Shown one piece after another: positions 46,785 through 58,882 of a stretch of 64,000 bases of DNA (position 1 is its first letter; every line of letters begins with the position of its first letter). The notes beneath the pieces are model-generated. The model saw only the letters and a program-made list of their open reading frames with translations, ran no database searches and was not told the origin of the DNA. Source of the DNA: Juglans regia (taxonomy: Eukaryota; Streptophyta; Magnoliopsida; Fagales; Juglandaceae); the NCBI RefSeq assembly GCF_001411555.2, contig NC_049904.1:24627370-24691369 (forward strand), in the 5' to 3' direction. A program made the translations under genes and the position numbers.

Positions 46785-49566
46785 TATAATACCCCGCATT
46801 TTTTTTAGCGTAGTTATTTTATTTGTGAAGGATTATTTTAATTAATTTAAATATTGTTTCTCTTGTTTTAAAATTTATCGAATTTTCTCATTGGATTTAT
46901 TTTATATATTTTTTTTTAGTTGTGAAATTTACTTTGATGTACTTTCTTGATATTAATTAGTGTTTGCATTTAAATTACACTTTAGTTTAATGAATAATTT
47001 TATTGTTAGACTTTAATTACTATTATTTTATTTATTTATTTTGTTTTCCCACGCATGGCACTACCACATGCACGTTTTTCTCTTTTCAAACTTTAGTTTT
47101 TCTTATCACCCATATAGATATACGTTTTCATTTTAGACTTGGAAAACTACCCATTCTTGCTGCAACCAGCCGCATGAACCACCCAGCCCTCCTTTTTCGA
47201 TGCCAACCTCCATCTCCACGCAAGTAAAACTGACACCCAGTTAACGACCTTTACCAAGGCTCAAACCTCACCTTGCGCCACCACCTCGTTCACAGCCTCA
47301 GTTGCTGCCACCAGCGTCCACCCAATCAAGAACAAACCGAGCACACCTCCTCCTTTCCACAACCCAGTCGTGGAGGGTGCACCCCTGCGGGAACCGTAAG
47401 TCAAGTCTTCGTGTGATAGCCCCACCGCCCAGCCCGTTGGCAAACCGTGAACCCTGCGTAGCCCCGCCGTTGCCTCTGTGTTAAGACCCCCCTTAGCGTC
47501 GTCCCTGCACCACCACCGTTGCACCCCTTCTCAGCCACCGTAGTACAACTCCCACTGCCCAGCCAACCTGCCTCCTCCACAGTCAAACAACACCAAAGAA
47601 ACCTTTGTTTTTGTCCTCGAAAATAGAGCAATTTTTCTTTTCTGCTTCCAGTTGTTCAACGCAAACCAGCCGAGCGACACCGCCGCCAACCTCTTCCACG
47701 TCATTGCCACCGCACTGAGTGTATCGTTGGGCGCTGCACTCCATCCAAGTTCATCGCTCTCCTCTCGGTAAGCTACCCCCGAACTCAACTATCCTCTCCG
47801 TTCCCTCTCCCTCATCTCTCCCTCACTCTCTCGCCCTCTCTTTCTCAGTATTATTTCACGTCGCCAACCACCTAGTACCGCCCCAATCCGCTATCGCGAG
47901 GTCCCCTCTGGTGAGCAAGGAGCTGCTGCACGTATGCCTTCCCTCTCGGTAAGGTTTCGAAATAGGAAAGTATTTCAGCCCGTACGGGCTTGGTTTAATG
48001 ATTAGGCTTGGTTTTTTTATTATACATAAGGAAAAAAAAAAAAAAAGATGATTCTATTGTTAATTTGAACTATTTAGTTTTCAATGGAACTCATGTTGGC
48101 CTTATTTTATGGGATTTTTTTTAAGTAGCTATAGTATTCTTGTAATCTATAATACGTTAGGGGTACTTTAGTATTTTAAAAACACCAGTATTCTTTTATC
48201 ATAATATTTATTCGATTACTCTATTCGGTATGAATTCGTTTTAGTGGCTATTGACGAAATTAGAAAGTGATAATATTTTTAAGGGTTAGGATAATTTTAG
48301 AAGTTTACGAAAATAGGTTATTTTAGCATTTCAGGTTTAAATATTGATATACATGTTTGATCGGAAATTTACGATAATTACGTGATTATTTTATAGGTGA
48401 CGATTAATTATTGTTCGACATTTTGAGAAAAATTCTAAAAAGCTAAGATGTCCAAGTAAGCGGGGTTCCTATGCTAGACTTTGCATTAAAATAAAATGAA
48501 CTGAGGTCCTTTTTGGAATATGTGCATGTTTTGTTATGAAAAGAAATCTGAAAACAACCTCAGATAATTTGTTATGCATTACTCATGAGATTCTGTTTAA
48601 GAAGAAAGTATTTTCTGTCATGACTGGTGTAGACATGAGCTTATTTTTTACATTCTGTTTCTGAACTTTGAAAAAGATAGCGAATATGAAATTTTGTGCA
48701 TAAAGTTTGTTTTGTGATCTGATTCTATTCTGTTCTGTACTCTGTTATGATGTGGCATCTGAAAAACCTTTGGCATGACTTTCTGACTCTGATTCTGACT
48801 CTGTTATGGTGATTCTGATTATGTTTTGCTCTGATATGTGGCCCTGTCACGGGATATAATAGTGACCTCTGGCCCTGTCACGGGATATAATAGTGACCTC
48901 TGGCCCTGTCACGGGAGATAATAGTGACCTCTGGCCCGCCACGGGATATAATAGTGGTTTTCTGTTCTAAGTGCAATCGCTTTGGCCACATGGTGATTTA
49001 TGTTCTGCTTGGCTTTCCGCAGGATGCACAACCCTACCACGGGGGTTAAACATGGTCTCTGTTCTGATATCATGCTCTGATATGATATGATAAGACAAAT
49101 ATGTTCAGTCATGTTGTGCCAAAGGAGTCTTTGAATATGAAAAGTTGGTTTCTGAATATGAAATATTTGAGAAGTCGCTCTGATAAGATGTATTTTTGAG
49201 ATTTGCATATTGATACTGAAATGTTTTGTTTCTGCATTCTGAACTCTGTGAAAATGCTCATGTTTACACACTAGTATATGTCCTCTGCTTACTGAGTTAT
49301 TGATAACTCACCCCTTATCTCCATTTATTTTTCAGATGATTTTTGAATAGACTAGCTAAGGATCAGGATTATGGAGTATCGGTGAGATGATTATTTAAGC
49401 ATAGTGGATTACTCATAGAAGATTTCTGAGAAGTGACGGATTTTATTAAGAGACTTTGTAGTATTTTGATGACGTTATACTTTGGAGTCTATAAATTTAT
49501 TGATGAATTGTGAGTTTTAAGTTATAGGGAGTAACTCTTCGATCCCTGCGAGACCGGGGCGTTACA
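46785..49566 (+). repeat. Gypsy-type 3' LTR, about 2.8 kb
   Basis: Starts TATAATACCCCGCA (presumably TG changed to TA) directly after the polypurine tract and ends GAGACCGGGGCGTTACA. It includes a C-rich segment at 47150-47950 with spurious ORFs and a 31-bp tandem array at 48839-48957. Large LTRs of this kind are typical of Del/Tekay-type gypsy elements; no second copy is in the window to confirm it. Confidence 0.65.
48839..48957. repeat. 31-bp tandem array, 4 copies
   Basis: Unit TGGCCCTGTCACGGGATATAA plus TAGTGACCTC repeated, with the last copy degenerate. It lies inside the gypsy-type LTR. Confidence 0.9.
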
Positions 49567-49691
49567 TGACTAGTCCTTTTAGAGCATAGGCTATATGGTT
49601 TGGGCCTTCCATTGGGGAGTTACAAATGGTATCAGAGTCAAGTTCCAACCAAAAATGTGGGACTTGAGCCGTGCCACCTACAATGGACAGG

Positions 49692-49709
49692 CCCGACGAG
49701 GACGTCGGG
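49692..49709 (+). other. Hairpin in TRIM internal region
   Basis: CCCGACG, loop AGGA, CGTCGGG: a perfect 7-bp stem. The other TRIM copy keeps the six outer pairs at 42697-42714 (CCCGAC / GTCGGG). It could be an RNA signal for dimerisation or packaging; that role is inferred. Confidence 0.6.
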
Positions 49710-49727
49710 AATTTAAGGGGGGTAGAT

Positions 49728-49899
49728 TGTGATACCCCATATGATATGGATATAAGTAGGTGGTGTATGGGATCCCACATTGCTTGGGAAGGAGAAGTTC
49801 TTGCTCTTTATAAGGTTCTAATGGGGCTCTAATTGTATCATTGACCAGTCCTTTTGGAGCATAGGACATGTGGTTTGGGCCTTCCATTGGGGCATTACA
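49728..49899 (+). repeat. 3' LTR of the outer TRIM
   Basis: 172 bp, TGTGATACCCC to GGGGCATTACA, preceded by a polypurine tract AAGGGGGGTAGAT. Confidence 0.95.
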
Positions 49900-49904
49900 T
49901 TACA

Positions 49905-50102
49905 GCACCTCAGAATCGAATCTCATGATTCTTGACAAATCCCACCAGTTTTGCTCTTAGATAGTTACCAAATATTTGTTTTAATTGTATAGCCGTTTAT
50001 GATCTTATTTTCATGTATATCATCTCTCCTATACAGCTATATATTTACACAATATATCAATGAGAAGTACGTAAGATTATTCAATAAAATTATTTCTTAA
50101 CA
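49905..50102 (+). repeat. Probable 5' LTR (part) of copia relic 3
   Basis: AT-rich sequence ends TTATTTCTTAACA, immediately followed by TGGTATCGAGCC at 50103, a primer-site-like sequence, and then a copia gag. The LTR start is unclear because the TRIM lies directly upstream and no 3' LTR was found. Confidence 0.5.
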
Positions 50103-50133
50103 TGGTATCGAGCCAACCTCAATCCTGACCCAC

Positions 50134-52799
50134 ATGTCTTCTTCCTCTGAAATTTCCTCCTCATACCTTCTTCACCCCTCTGATTCTCTCAGCCTTGTCC
50201 TCATCTCTGGTCATCTCACTGGTGATAATTTCTCCAAATGGCAACGCGCTCTTCGCCGAGCCCTCAATGCCAAGAATAAACTATGCTTTGTCAATGGCAC
50301 ACTCAAAGCCCCACCGAAAACTTCCCCTAATTATGCCCAATGGAGCCGCACCAAGGACATTGTCCTCACTTGGATCCTCAACACAATTACCCCTTCTCTT
50401 GCCAATTCCCTTAACTACCACGATGACCCCCGTGCTGTTTGGCTTGACCTTGAGTCTCACTTTTGCCACGGCAACAACACCCACTTATTTCATCTCAAAA
50501 GAGAAATATCCAACCTTCACCAAAATCACCTCTCCATACCCGATTATTACAATAGATCCAAACAACTATGGGATGAATTAGGCAACCTCCAACCCACCAC
50601 TGATGCCACCACTTTAGAGAAAAGAGCCTAGGACGAACAGGTGTTCCAATTTCTCTTGGGACTCCACGATTTGTTTGCTACTCTTCGATCCCAAATTCTT
50701 GCCACCGATCCTCTTCCATCTCTCAGCAGAGTCTTCTCTATCCTCTTTCAAGAGGATCAACAACGGCTCCTCCAAGTTTCCCTCATTCCATCGGAAACCA
50801 TAGCCCTTGCTGCTCGGAATGCCACCCACGAACGGCCACCTCTCAAATGCACCAAATGCGGCAAAGATGGACACCTACACAACTGTTGCTGGCTCATCAT
50901 CGGCCACCCACCTAGGCGTGAACCTCGCAACCAGCGCAAGGTTTCTCTGCTCAGGAAACCACCCTTTGCCACAGTTCACCTTGCCAGACTCCTCCTTGAG
51001 TCCCATCCCAGGGCTCTCTCCAAAAGACTATCAACAACTCAGAATCCTCTTGAAAACCCCCACTTTGTTGGCAAACTTCATTGGTAAGTCCTTCTCAACC
51101 CCCTCTATTTTTTATCCCCACACTGATTGGATAATTGCAATTGGCGCTAGTGATCATATGAGCCACTGCCGATCATCTTTCTTGAATCTTCAACAGCCTT
51201 CTTTGAGCCTTGAGATTCGGCTACCCATGAGAGAAATTTTTCCCGTTGAAGGTGTTGGCACCATTCGGTTATCAAAAATCCTTACCCTCTCCAATGTTCT
51301 TTTTGTCCCTCTTTTTCATTATAATCTCCTCTCTATCACTCAACTCACTCGTAATTTACCTCGTGTTGCCCTCTTCTCATCTTCTGCATGTTTTTTTCAG
51401 GACCTTCAGTTGAAGAGGCTGATTGGAGCGGGTGAAGCTTGCACTGGACTCTACATTTTTCGGCCACACCAACCCACTGCCTTCTCTGCTCACCATCTTG
51501 ACAATAAGACCCTATGGCATCAACGTCTAGGTCATCCTTCCAGTTTTGTTATTCCTCATATTTCTTATAGTACTCTATGTACTCTTTCTCATTGCGATGT
51601 TTGTGCTCGTTCTAAACATACTCCTTACCTTTTTCAACTCATGCTAATAAAAGTACGACTCCTTTTAATCAACTTTATTGTGATATTTAGAGTGGATATT
51701 CTACTGCTTCTATTTGTGGAACACATTATTTATTGACTATTGTTAATGATTTTTCTCACACTACCTAGATTTATTTAATGCGTTTTAAATCAGAAACATT
51801 TAGCCATTTAATACATTTCTTCGCCCTTGTTAAAAACCAATTTAATTCCACTGTTAAAATTAACCGTACCGACAATGGCCAAAAATTTCTCTCTCAAAAC
51901 CTCTAAACCTATTTTCATGATCACAACATCATTCATAAACATACTTGTGTTGATTATGTTTGTCCCACGATATCCACGGAGTCCATTGCTACTTCAACTG
52001 CAGCATAGTCCTCAGGTACTTCTTATCCCTTATCTATATTTCTCTCATACACTTGTTTTCTCCGGCTCATTATTCATTCTTAACTGCCCTTACTGCCACT
52101 GTTGATCCTACTTGTTATCAGGAGCTAATCGCCACTCTCACTCGCATGAAGCTATGGCCTCTGAACTCTGTGCTCTTGAAGAAAACTCTACTTGGACACT
52201 TGAACCTCTCCCACCTGGTAAGAAACTCATCAGTTGCAAATGGTATAGTTGAGCGCCACAAGGCTCAGCTTGTGGCGAAAGGCTACACTCAAGTCGAAGG
52301 CATTGACTATCATGAAACTTTTGCTCTAGTCGCCAAAATGACCATAGTCTGGTGTGTTCTCTCCGTTGCTGCCGCCAAACATTGGATTATTCACCAAATG
52401 GATGTCCACAATGCATTCTTACACAATGACCTTGATGAGGAAGTTTACATGACACCACCTCCCGATTATTGTTTTAAGGGGGAGACACGGGTTTGTCGTC
52501 TTTGGAAATCTCTCTACGGCCTCAAGCAGGCCTCTCGAAACTAGTTTTTTAAACTAACATATGTTCTTCTTACTGCAGGTTTTATTCAGTCTCAAGCTAA
52601 TCATTCTCTCTTTATGTTGATCTCTGTTATTTCCACGCACTTCAAAACCAAGGATCTTGGCCCTCTCAAATATTTCTTTGGCATTGAAGTTGCTCGATCC
52701 CCTTCAGGCATCTTTCTCAACCAACGGAAATATGCCCTGGACATCCTTGCCGATAGTATTTGGTATTTAAAATTAAGTAATTTTTCATTTACAAGTTAG
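50134..52799 (+). pseudogene. Ty1/copia polyprotein relic 3, internally deleted
   Basis: Gag from MSSSSEISSSYLLHPSD (SGHLTGDNFSKWQRALRRAL, YAQWSRTKDIVLTWILNTIT), with a stop at 50629, then a zinc knuckle CTKCGKDGHLHNCCW. The protease site reads WIIAIGASDHM where DTGA is expected, so its catalytic Asp is lost. Pre-integrase (WHQRLGHPSSF, CDVCARSKH) and degraded integrase (RTDNG near 51870) follow. RT resumes after a deletion at [40 protein letters not shown] and [15 protein letters not shown]. The YVDD segment is deleted, since SLFM joins directly to STHFKTKDLGPL. The sequence ends in RT, with no RNase H or 3' LTR. Confidence 0.85.
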
Positions 52800-53812
52800 A
52801 AACTATTTTTTCTGCTTCGATTTACTTCTATACAAGGTAGAGATCAGATCACACACACTCTACTTGGGTACTTCAAAGTAATTCAAAATAACATCCAGAA
52901 ACACTACTCAAATAGAGTAGTACTCTTTCCCCTTCCCTTATCGACCATTTAGGGTTCAATATGTTTAGCGATCTTTGTCCTGCGCCAGCTTCCACAAGCA
53001 AATGTACAAGCTTATATACATGGTGCGTACGAGAGTCCAAAGCCTCATCACAAAAGAGCTAGAGAATTAGATAGAATGTAATTTTTCATCAATGCTGGCT
53101 ATATATTTCATCCATATATATTCCACTACTACTACTAGAGGTTAGAATAGAGTCCTAATTAAACCCCTTTAGAGCACGGCTAGCTTCTCTAAATTTCTAT
53201 CTAAAATAGTTAATAAAATCTCACCTTATCTATTAATCTAGCTAGTTAATGTCTTTTATAATATACCATATATATCAGCTTATAATTTTTTTTTCCATAT
53301 AATTTAAATATTTTTTATTCAACTTAAACATCTCCTCTAACTACCAATGAATTTGCTCCACTATCTTAAAATATTTTAATATTAGTAAATATTTATTTTA
53401 TTGGTTTTTTGTCGTGTAGGGTTTTACATATTAATTTTGTACTCACAATTTGCTGGTTTTGGAGGGTTCCTGTTGCAACGCAACCATATATATAAATACA
53501 CACACATATATATATATATAAGCAACTAATTGTGCAACCCTTTGTAGTGCTTCTTGCCATTCACCATTTTACTTGTTTGAATATGCTCTTGAAATTCTAT
53601 TTTACGAGTAGTACTAGTAGATCAGTACTCGATTAGCTTATGTCATTCTATTATACCAAGTACTAGACAAACACGTACAGCAGGTGGCCAAAATTTAAGT
53701 GAGCTGAAATAAAATAAATGAAGTATGAAGGGAGCTGGAAAGAGGGACTTGCAATAATATGTTTACATCAGTCAACAATACAAGTTAATTAAACATATAC
53801 AGCGGATTTACT
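52800..53812. other. Spacer, no gene recognised
   Basis: AT-rich with a short CA/TA tract near 53500-53520. No ORF or element ends found. Confidence 0.4.
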
Positions 53813-53827
53813 CACTACAAGATATAT

Positions 53828-53863
53828 GGTTTTTTGAGACAAAATATTTTGTCTCAAAAAACC
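53828..53863. repeat. 36-bp perfect palindrome near the CACTA tip
   Basis: Left half GGTTTTTTGAGACAAAAT, right half its exact reverse complement, no spacer. The next 120 bases repeat shorter versions (TTTTGGAGATGAAAA, TTTTCGTCTC). It would form a cruciform or a strong hairpin in RNA. Confidence 0.95.
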
Positions 53864-53999
53864 CCAATTTTGTCCCAATTTAGTTTTGGAGATGAAAAAT
53901 TTTCGTCTCTATTTTGTCTCTAAGAGACCATCTCAAAAGGTTTTTGGAGATGAAATTCAATTTTCGTCTCAAAAAATCACTTCTAGGGATAAAATTTGG

Positions 54000-54450
54000 C
54001 GGAACCAGTCGAAACTATTCGAACGGAAGTTTTTTTTTTAGACAAACCACTTTCTTCTCAAAAAATTGTTCGAACGGAATATTTTTCAGTTCGAACCAAC
54101 CCGTCCATTCGAACAAATTGAAAATTTTGATCCAAACAAATAACCATATTTGATCCTGTTCGAACGAACGGAGTGTTCGAACCAATAAATTTTGTTCAAG
54201 TGACTTTTGTTCGAATATAAATTATGTCCGTTCGAACCGACATTTTATTTTGTGAAATTATGTCCATTTGAACGGCGTTTTGAAAATTAATGTTGTTCAA
54301 AGAAATATTTTATTGTTTGAACGTCCATACAGACTGTAATTCTCGTTTGTCATTCGAATTGGTTATTTTTTGTTTGAATGGGTCTAATTTTGTTCGAATG
54401 AATTTATAAATGGTAATTTACCATTCGAACGGTATTAATCATATATAACA
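54000..54450. repeat. CACTA subterminal repeats (GTTCGAA type), left side of element 2
   Basis: Many TTCGAACGGA / GTTCGAACC motifs in both orientations between the CACTA tip and the second ORF. They match those of element 1. Confidence 0.75.
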
Positions 54451-54599
54451 TAATTTAATTAATTAAAAATACAATACTAGTAGTACACAAATTTCAAACA
54501 TCAATTGTTCAAATGTTTTGGAACATAATAATAGAAAAAATAATAAAAGAAAAAATAAATTTTAAGATTGTCATGGTAGTATAGAGTTTCAGGACATAA

Positions 54600-56070
54600 T
54601 TGACTGCAACTATTCAAGCATAGCTTTTTGTACCTCCGTCCCCAATCTCCTCTACATGTTATCTTCTAATATCGCCTCAAGATCCGTTGTTTGATCTAAT
54701 TGGGTCAACAACTCTTTTTCTTTGGACCTCAATCGTTCTATCTCAAGTATTGCTTCCTCTAATTCCTTAGTCCTCTCGTCATTCGATATAGCTCAAGAAG
54801 AGGATGATGATGTTGAGAATGGCTTCACGCAACATCGTAAGCATCATATGGATCCACAACAGTTTCCTTAAGAGATATTATACCATCCTACAAAAACAAA
54901 AACATTAAAGTTAGTATAAGTAATAAAAATATTATGTGACAATGGAATTAAAGAAACTTAAACTTACATAGTTTGCTTCTGCTTCGGGACTGATCCAAAC
55001 ACCATCACGATTTTTATGTGCTTTAGCATACAATTGGGTCAGATCATAGTCAGCAGGACTTTCTTCTTTTTGTAAAAGGAAAATCTATATTAGAACATAA
55101 ATCAGAAAAGTGTATTATATGTTAATATTTAACGGTGACTAAAATAACTTACCATTTTGTTAGATAAACGATGAAAAGATCGAGAACCCGCATGATAGTG
55201 TATCGTTAAATTTGATCTATTTGCTTTGTTCATAGTATTCCGTTACTAAAAAAAATGTTAGTCTATATGTTTAATGCATCTGTCATATACTATTAAAAAA
55301 AGATAGCAGCGAAATTATCTAATAAGCAGGATTTTCAAACATATCACAAACCTTCTCTCATTCGTTTCGTGGCATTGCATAGAATGGATTTTGGCGTGCC
55401 TCTATTGTAGTACTGAACTTCTTATAGTGTGCATGTCATTGACCATTGTACCTTTAGAATGCATTTGACATCAGTTCCCCAACCATTAATCGATCCTCTC
55501 GTCGACTAAAATTAAGCTCAAACTCATCCTTTCAAAAATTATAATTAATTAGTATAAATACAAAGTAAGTTGAAAGTAACATGTCATATACTTAGTTACT
55601 TGAGATGTAGCTTATTACCGAGCAATGCTTTTTGATGTGGCCTTTCACATCTTGGGGAAGTTTAGACTAAGAGGATGTAGCAATTGGTGCATACGTGTGA
55701 CTCAGCGTACCAACATAAGAAGCAAGCCACGCTACCGAATCTCCGAAGCCACAGGTGTAATCATCAGGAATATCAATCTTGATTTTACCCACTTTTCTTA
55801 CTTTCTCTATGCAGACACCCTCGTAGTTCCTCTACCTTAGTGCTGGCTAACAACAGCTATATATACAGTAATTAAAGCATGTATTTTAAATAAATTATTT
55901 TATTTTATTTATATATTACTTAAATTCAGGATAAAATGTGGTATTTAATTTGATAAAATACTTTGTTCTGGGTCTAGTGATGTTGGCTCACTATTCATGA
56001 CAGGTGAACCACACGAAAAGTCAGTAATGGATGAGGATGACACACGTGTTGCTTTACGTTTGGGAGGCAT
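54600..56070 (-). pseudogene. Second CACTA ORF (PF03004-like) of element 2, spliced
   Basis: Starts MPPKRKATRVSSSS at 56070, parallel to element 1. Segments on the minus strand: VGKIKIDIPDDYTCGFG and AWLASYVGTLSHTYAPIA (about 55800-55680), NFSRREDRLMVGELMSNAF (about 55500), NKANRSNLTIHYHAGSRSFH (about 55220-55160), ADYDLTQLYAKAHKNRDGVW (about 55050-54990) and a coiled-coil-like tail ELEEAILEIERLRSKEKELL (about 54760-54700). The exon-by-exon match with 13502-15237 supports the gene model in both. A few stops and frame breaks indicate decay. Confidence 0.75.
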
Positions 56071-56158
56071 ATCTATTTGAAATTGTAACAAATTATTATT
56101 CAAACAAATGTTACTGATATTTATAAGAATAATACTTACAAAAATTCATGTTTGAAAT

Positions 56159-58882
56159 TCATTCACTAACCGTTTTGCTAGACCAGTCGCCCTCATCCTC
56201 ACTAGACACTTCAGTTGCTTCATCTTCTTCCGATATTTCACCCTTAATTACTTTGGATTGAACATCTTCTCTACGCAAAGGGACCATATCAAATTGGCTT
56301 AGATCAACAAATAGATTGATGACTACTTCGTTTTCTTGATATGCTTCTTCATTTGCTGGACTATCAACTTCTTCATATGGTTCGTCTGCCTCTGGAATGT
56401 AATCATATACATTTCTTGATGCAAACTTCTCCACTACCCACCAAGGGTTTTCGAACTCCGGGTCATCTAAATAAAAAACTTGATTCAGTTGGCAAGCGAG
56501 AACAAAGGAATCGTCCTCATACCGTGTGCGAGATGTATTGACACTCACAAAATAATCATCGTTACGTACTCTCAACCTAGGATTTGAGACATCCCACCAA
56601 TTACATTTAAACAACCAGACCATATATCCCCACACGTACTTTAACGCTATGATATCTTCCACAAGTCCATAGAAGTCAATGTTATCATCCTCATGGCTTC
56701 CTTCGACTACTACCCCATAATTTTGAGTTTTCCTATATCGTTATCTGTCAGTTGTGTGAAATCTATATCCACGCACCAAACATCTTAAGTACTGGATGGC
56801 CCGCATGGATGGACCACATGCCAGAGCATATAGTTCTGGTGAGATTTCTTCTGAATTTTCACCATAGTTGGATACAACCTACATAAATAAATATTATTAT
56901 ATAGAAAAAAAATGAAATTTAGTGGTATGAAATTCATATTATAAAATGGGGCTTTACAGTAATACCGTATGTTCAAACCACGAGACAAATTCCTCATCGT
57001 GCGTCTTTTGTACGTCAGTTACGCCATTCATGCGAAGTAGTTATATATGTTCGCTGCGCATGTTCATGTGAATGGTTAATTTGTATGAAGCTATATTATA
57101 TTATTATACATGGACTTAAAGATAATATTGATTTAGAGAATCATAACTAACCTCAATTAATGGTCAATCTCTGCGCAGTTATTCAAGACATACAATCGAG
57201 CTCTTTCAAGCTCTCGCCCACATAGGTTGTAACCCCCTTGTGCGCCTATAGAACGTACAGTCTGGGAAAACATAATAAATGTCTATGAGACTCCCATCTC
57301 TTGTCCACCTTCATAATTTCGGTCTGGTCTTGTAAATCTTGAATCAACACCACGAAAATACATTGAACAAAAGGTATGCCACTCATTATCAATATATGAC
57401 TCTGCAATCGAACCTTCTGAACGAGCTTTATTCCATACAGATCGCTTAAGTTTTCTCAAAAACTGTTCAATAGGATACATCCATCTATACTGAACCGAGC
57501 CAGCAACTAAAGCCTCATGAGGTAGGTGCACAGCCAAATGAACCATTACATCAAAGAATGAAGGCAGGTACAAACTCTCCAATTTGCACAATATTACTGC
57601 AATGTCAGCTTCCATTTTTAACAATGCATCAACTTTCAAGATTCTACAACAAATGTCTCTGAAAGATCTCCTAATTCCTTGAGAGTTGTACAAACATCTC
57701 GAGTAAGCTTTCCAAGCACACTAACCGGCAACAGACAATGAAGAAATACATGACAGTCGTGACATTTAAGACCAGTTATTTTCCAATCATGTGTTCAAAC
57801 ACAATTGTCATGTTTGAAGCATAGACATCGGGTAATTTGATTGTCATGAACTAATCACAAAATTTCTTTCTCTCATAATTTAAAAGTGTATACCATCCAA
57901 TGGGCATATAAGTTGATGACACATTATCTTACAAATGCAACTCCGGTTTTATCCCCAACTCCTTTGAGTCTTTACAAGAGTTAGCTGTATCTTTTGTCTT
58001 CCCTTCCATTGACATCAGAGTACCCAATATATTCTCACATATATTTTTCTCGATGTACATAACATCTAGATTATGGTGTAGTGTCAAGATAGACTAGTAT
58101 GACAACTCAAAGAAAATACTTTTTTTTGTCCAATTCAACTCTACTGCTTGTTGTTTTCTCTTTCGAACTCTTATATCTTTCTCAAATCTATTTTCTGAAA
58201 CATCATTCAACTACGCGATAATATCATTCCTAGACAACTCTGGTCGTGATGACCTGCACTCAACACTTCCATCATACATCGCTCTATTTGAACGTCATCT
58301 ATGATAATTTGGTAAATAACGACGGTGTCTCATAAAACAAAATTTCCTATCATGACTCAACCAGTGAGACTGTGTATCTCTATTACAAACTGGACAAGCA
58401 ATTTTACCTTTTGTGCTCCACGCAAACCAATTTTCATATGTTCCCTCTCCATCCCTCATCCCAAATATTCCTGCACCCAAATTGCCTAATATCTCAGTCA
58501 TATCCTCTCCATTATCATCACTGTCATTAGGATCATCTACACTAATGTTGTCCATGTCGATGTCGTTACCCTCCTCCATTTGATTGGTCTGACTGCTAAA
58601 TCTAACTCTTTTGGAAAATGGTTCGCCAGGTAAGATCCAAGGTGAGTATTTAAGATCGATTCCATTTACAAACAAATGATCATCCACAACCACCAAATTA
58701 TAAGAACTAAGATTTTTACACTTCTTGCACGAACATCTTATAAATCCTCGACTGTCAACACTCATGCAAAAGCATCGCCCCTTGTGCATACTCCTTATAG
58801 TCTCACCCAAGTATATCTCCCAACAACATCCAACTTTTATCCTTTGTACTTCCGTTACTCGTCGATGTCTATCAATAAACAC
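56159..58882 (-). pseudogene. TNP2-like transposase of CACTA element 2, core deleted
   Basis: The N-terminal transposase-associated region (RCSCKKCKNLSSYNLVVVDD, HLFVNGIDLKYSPWILPGEP, acidic linker) runs directly into NWFAWSTKGKIACPVCNRD at about 58430-58380. In element 1 that motif follows a further 800 or so bases containing the TDGFNPF core, so the catalytic centre is deleted. The DUF4218 part is at 57693-57283 (DVMVHLAVHLPHEALVAGSV, YRWMYPIEQFLRKLK). The DUF4216 part is at 56662-56159 (NQVFYLDDPEFENPWWVVEK). This copy cannot encode an active transposase. Confidence 0.85.

Larger units (their letters stand above)
45038..49566 (+). mobile_element. Chimeric LTR retrotransposon: TRIM-type left LTR, gypsy-type right LTR
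   Basis: Flanked by TGACT at 45033-45037 and 49567-49571, inside the outer TRIM's LTR. The left end is a complete 172-bp TRIM-family LTR (45038-45209) followed by the primer site TTGGTATCAGAGCC. A gypsy-type gag follows, but pol is absent. A polypurine tract AGGAGGGGAGGA (46773-46784) then leads into a roughly 2.8-kb LTR-like right end (46785-49566). The two LTRs are unrelated except for their outermost ten or so bases (TGTxATACCCC and GGGGCGTTACA). A normal element has two near-identical LTRs. Confidence 0.8.
44914..49904 (+). mobile_element. TRIM element split by a nested LTR element
   Basis: Outer TRIM, plus orientation. The first LTR is in two pieces (44919-45037, 119 bp; and 49572-49624, 53 bp) that sum to 172 bp. 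The internal region is 49625-49727 (103 bp) and the second LTR is 49728-49899 (172 bp). TTACA flanks it at 44914-44918 and 49900-49904, a perfect target duplication. It belongs to the same family as 42507-42952. It inserted about 135 bases downstream of the lipase stop. Confidence 0.95.

Noticed and set aside
47150..47952. C-rich ORFs inside the gypsy-type LTR
   Set aside because: They are short, present in opposite strands at the same place, and lack family motifs; best explained as LTR composition.
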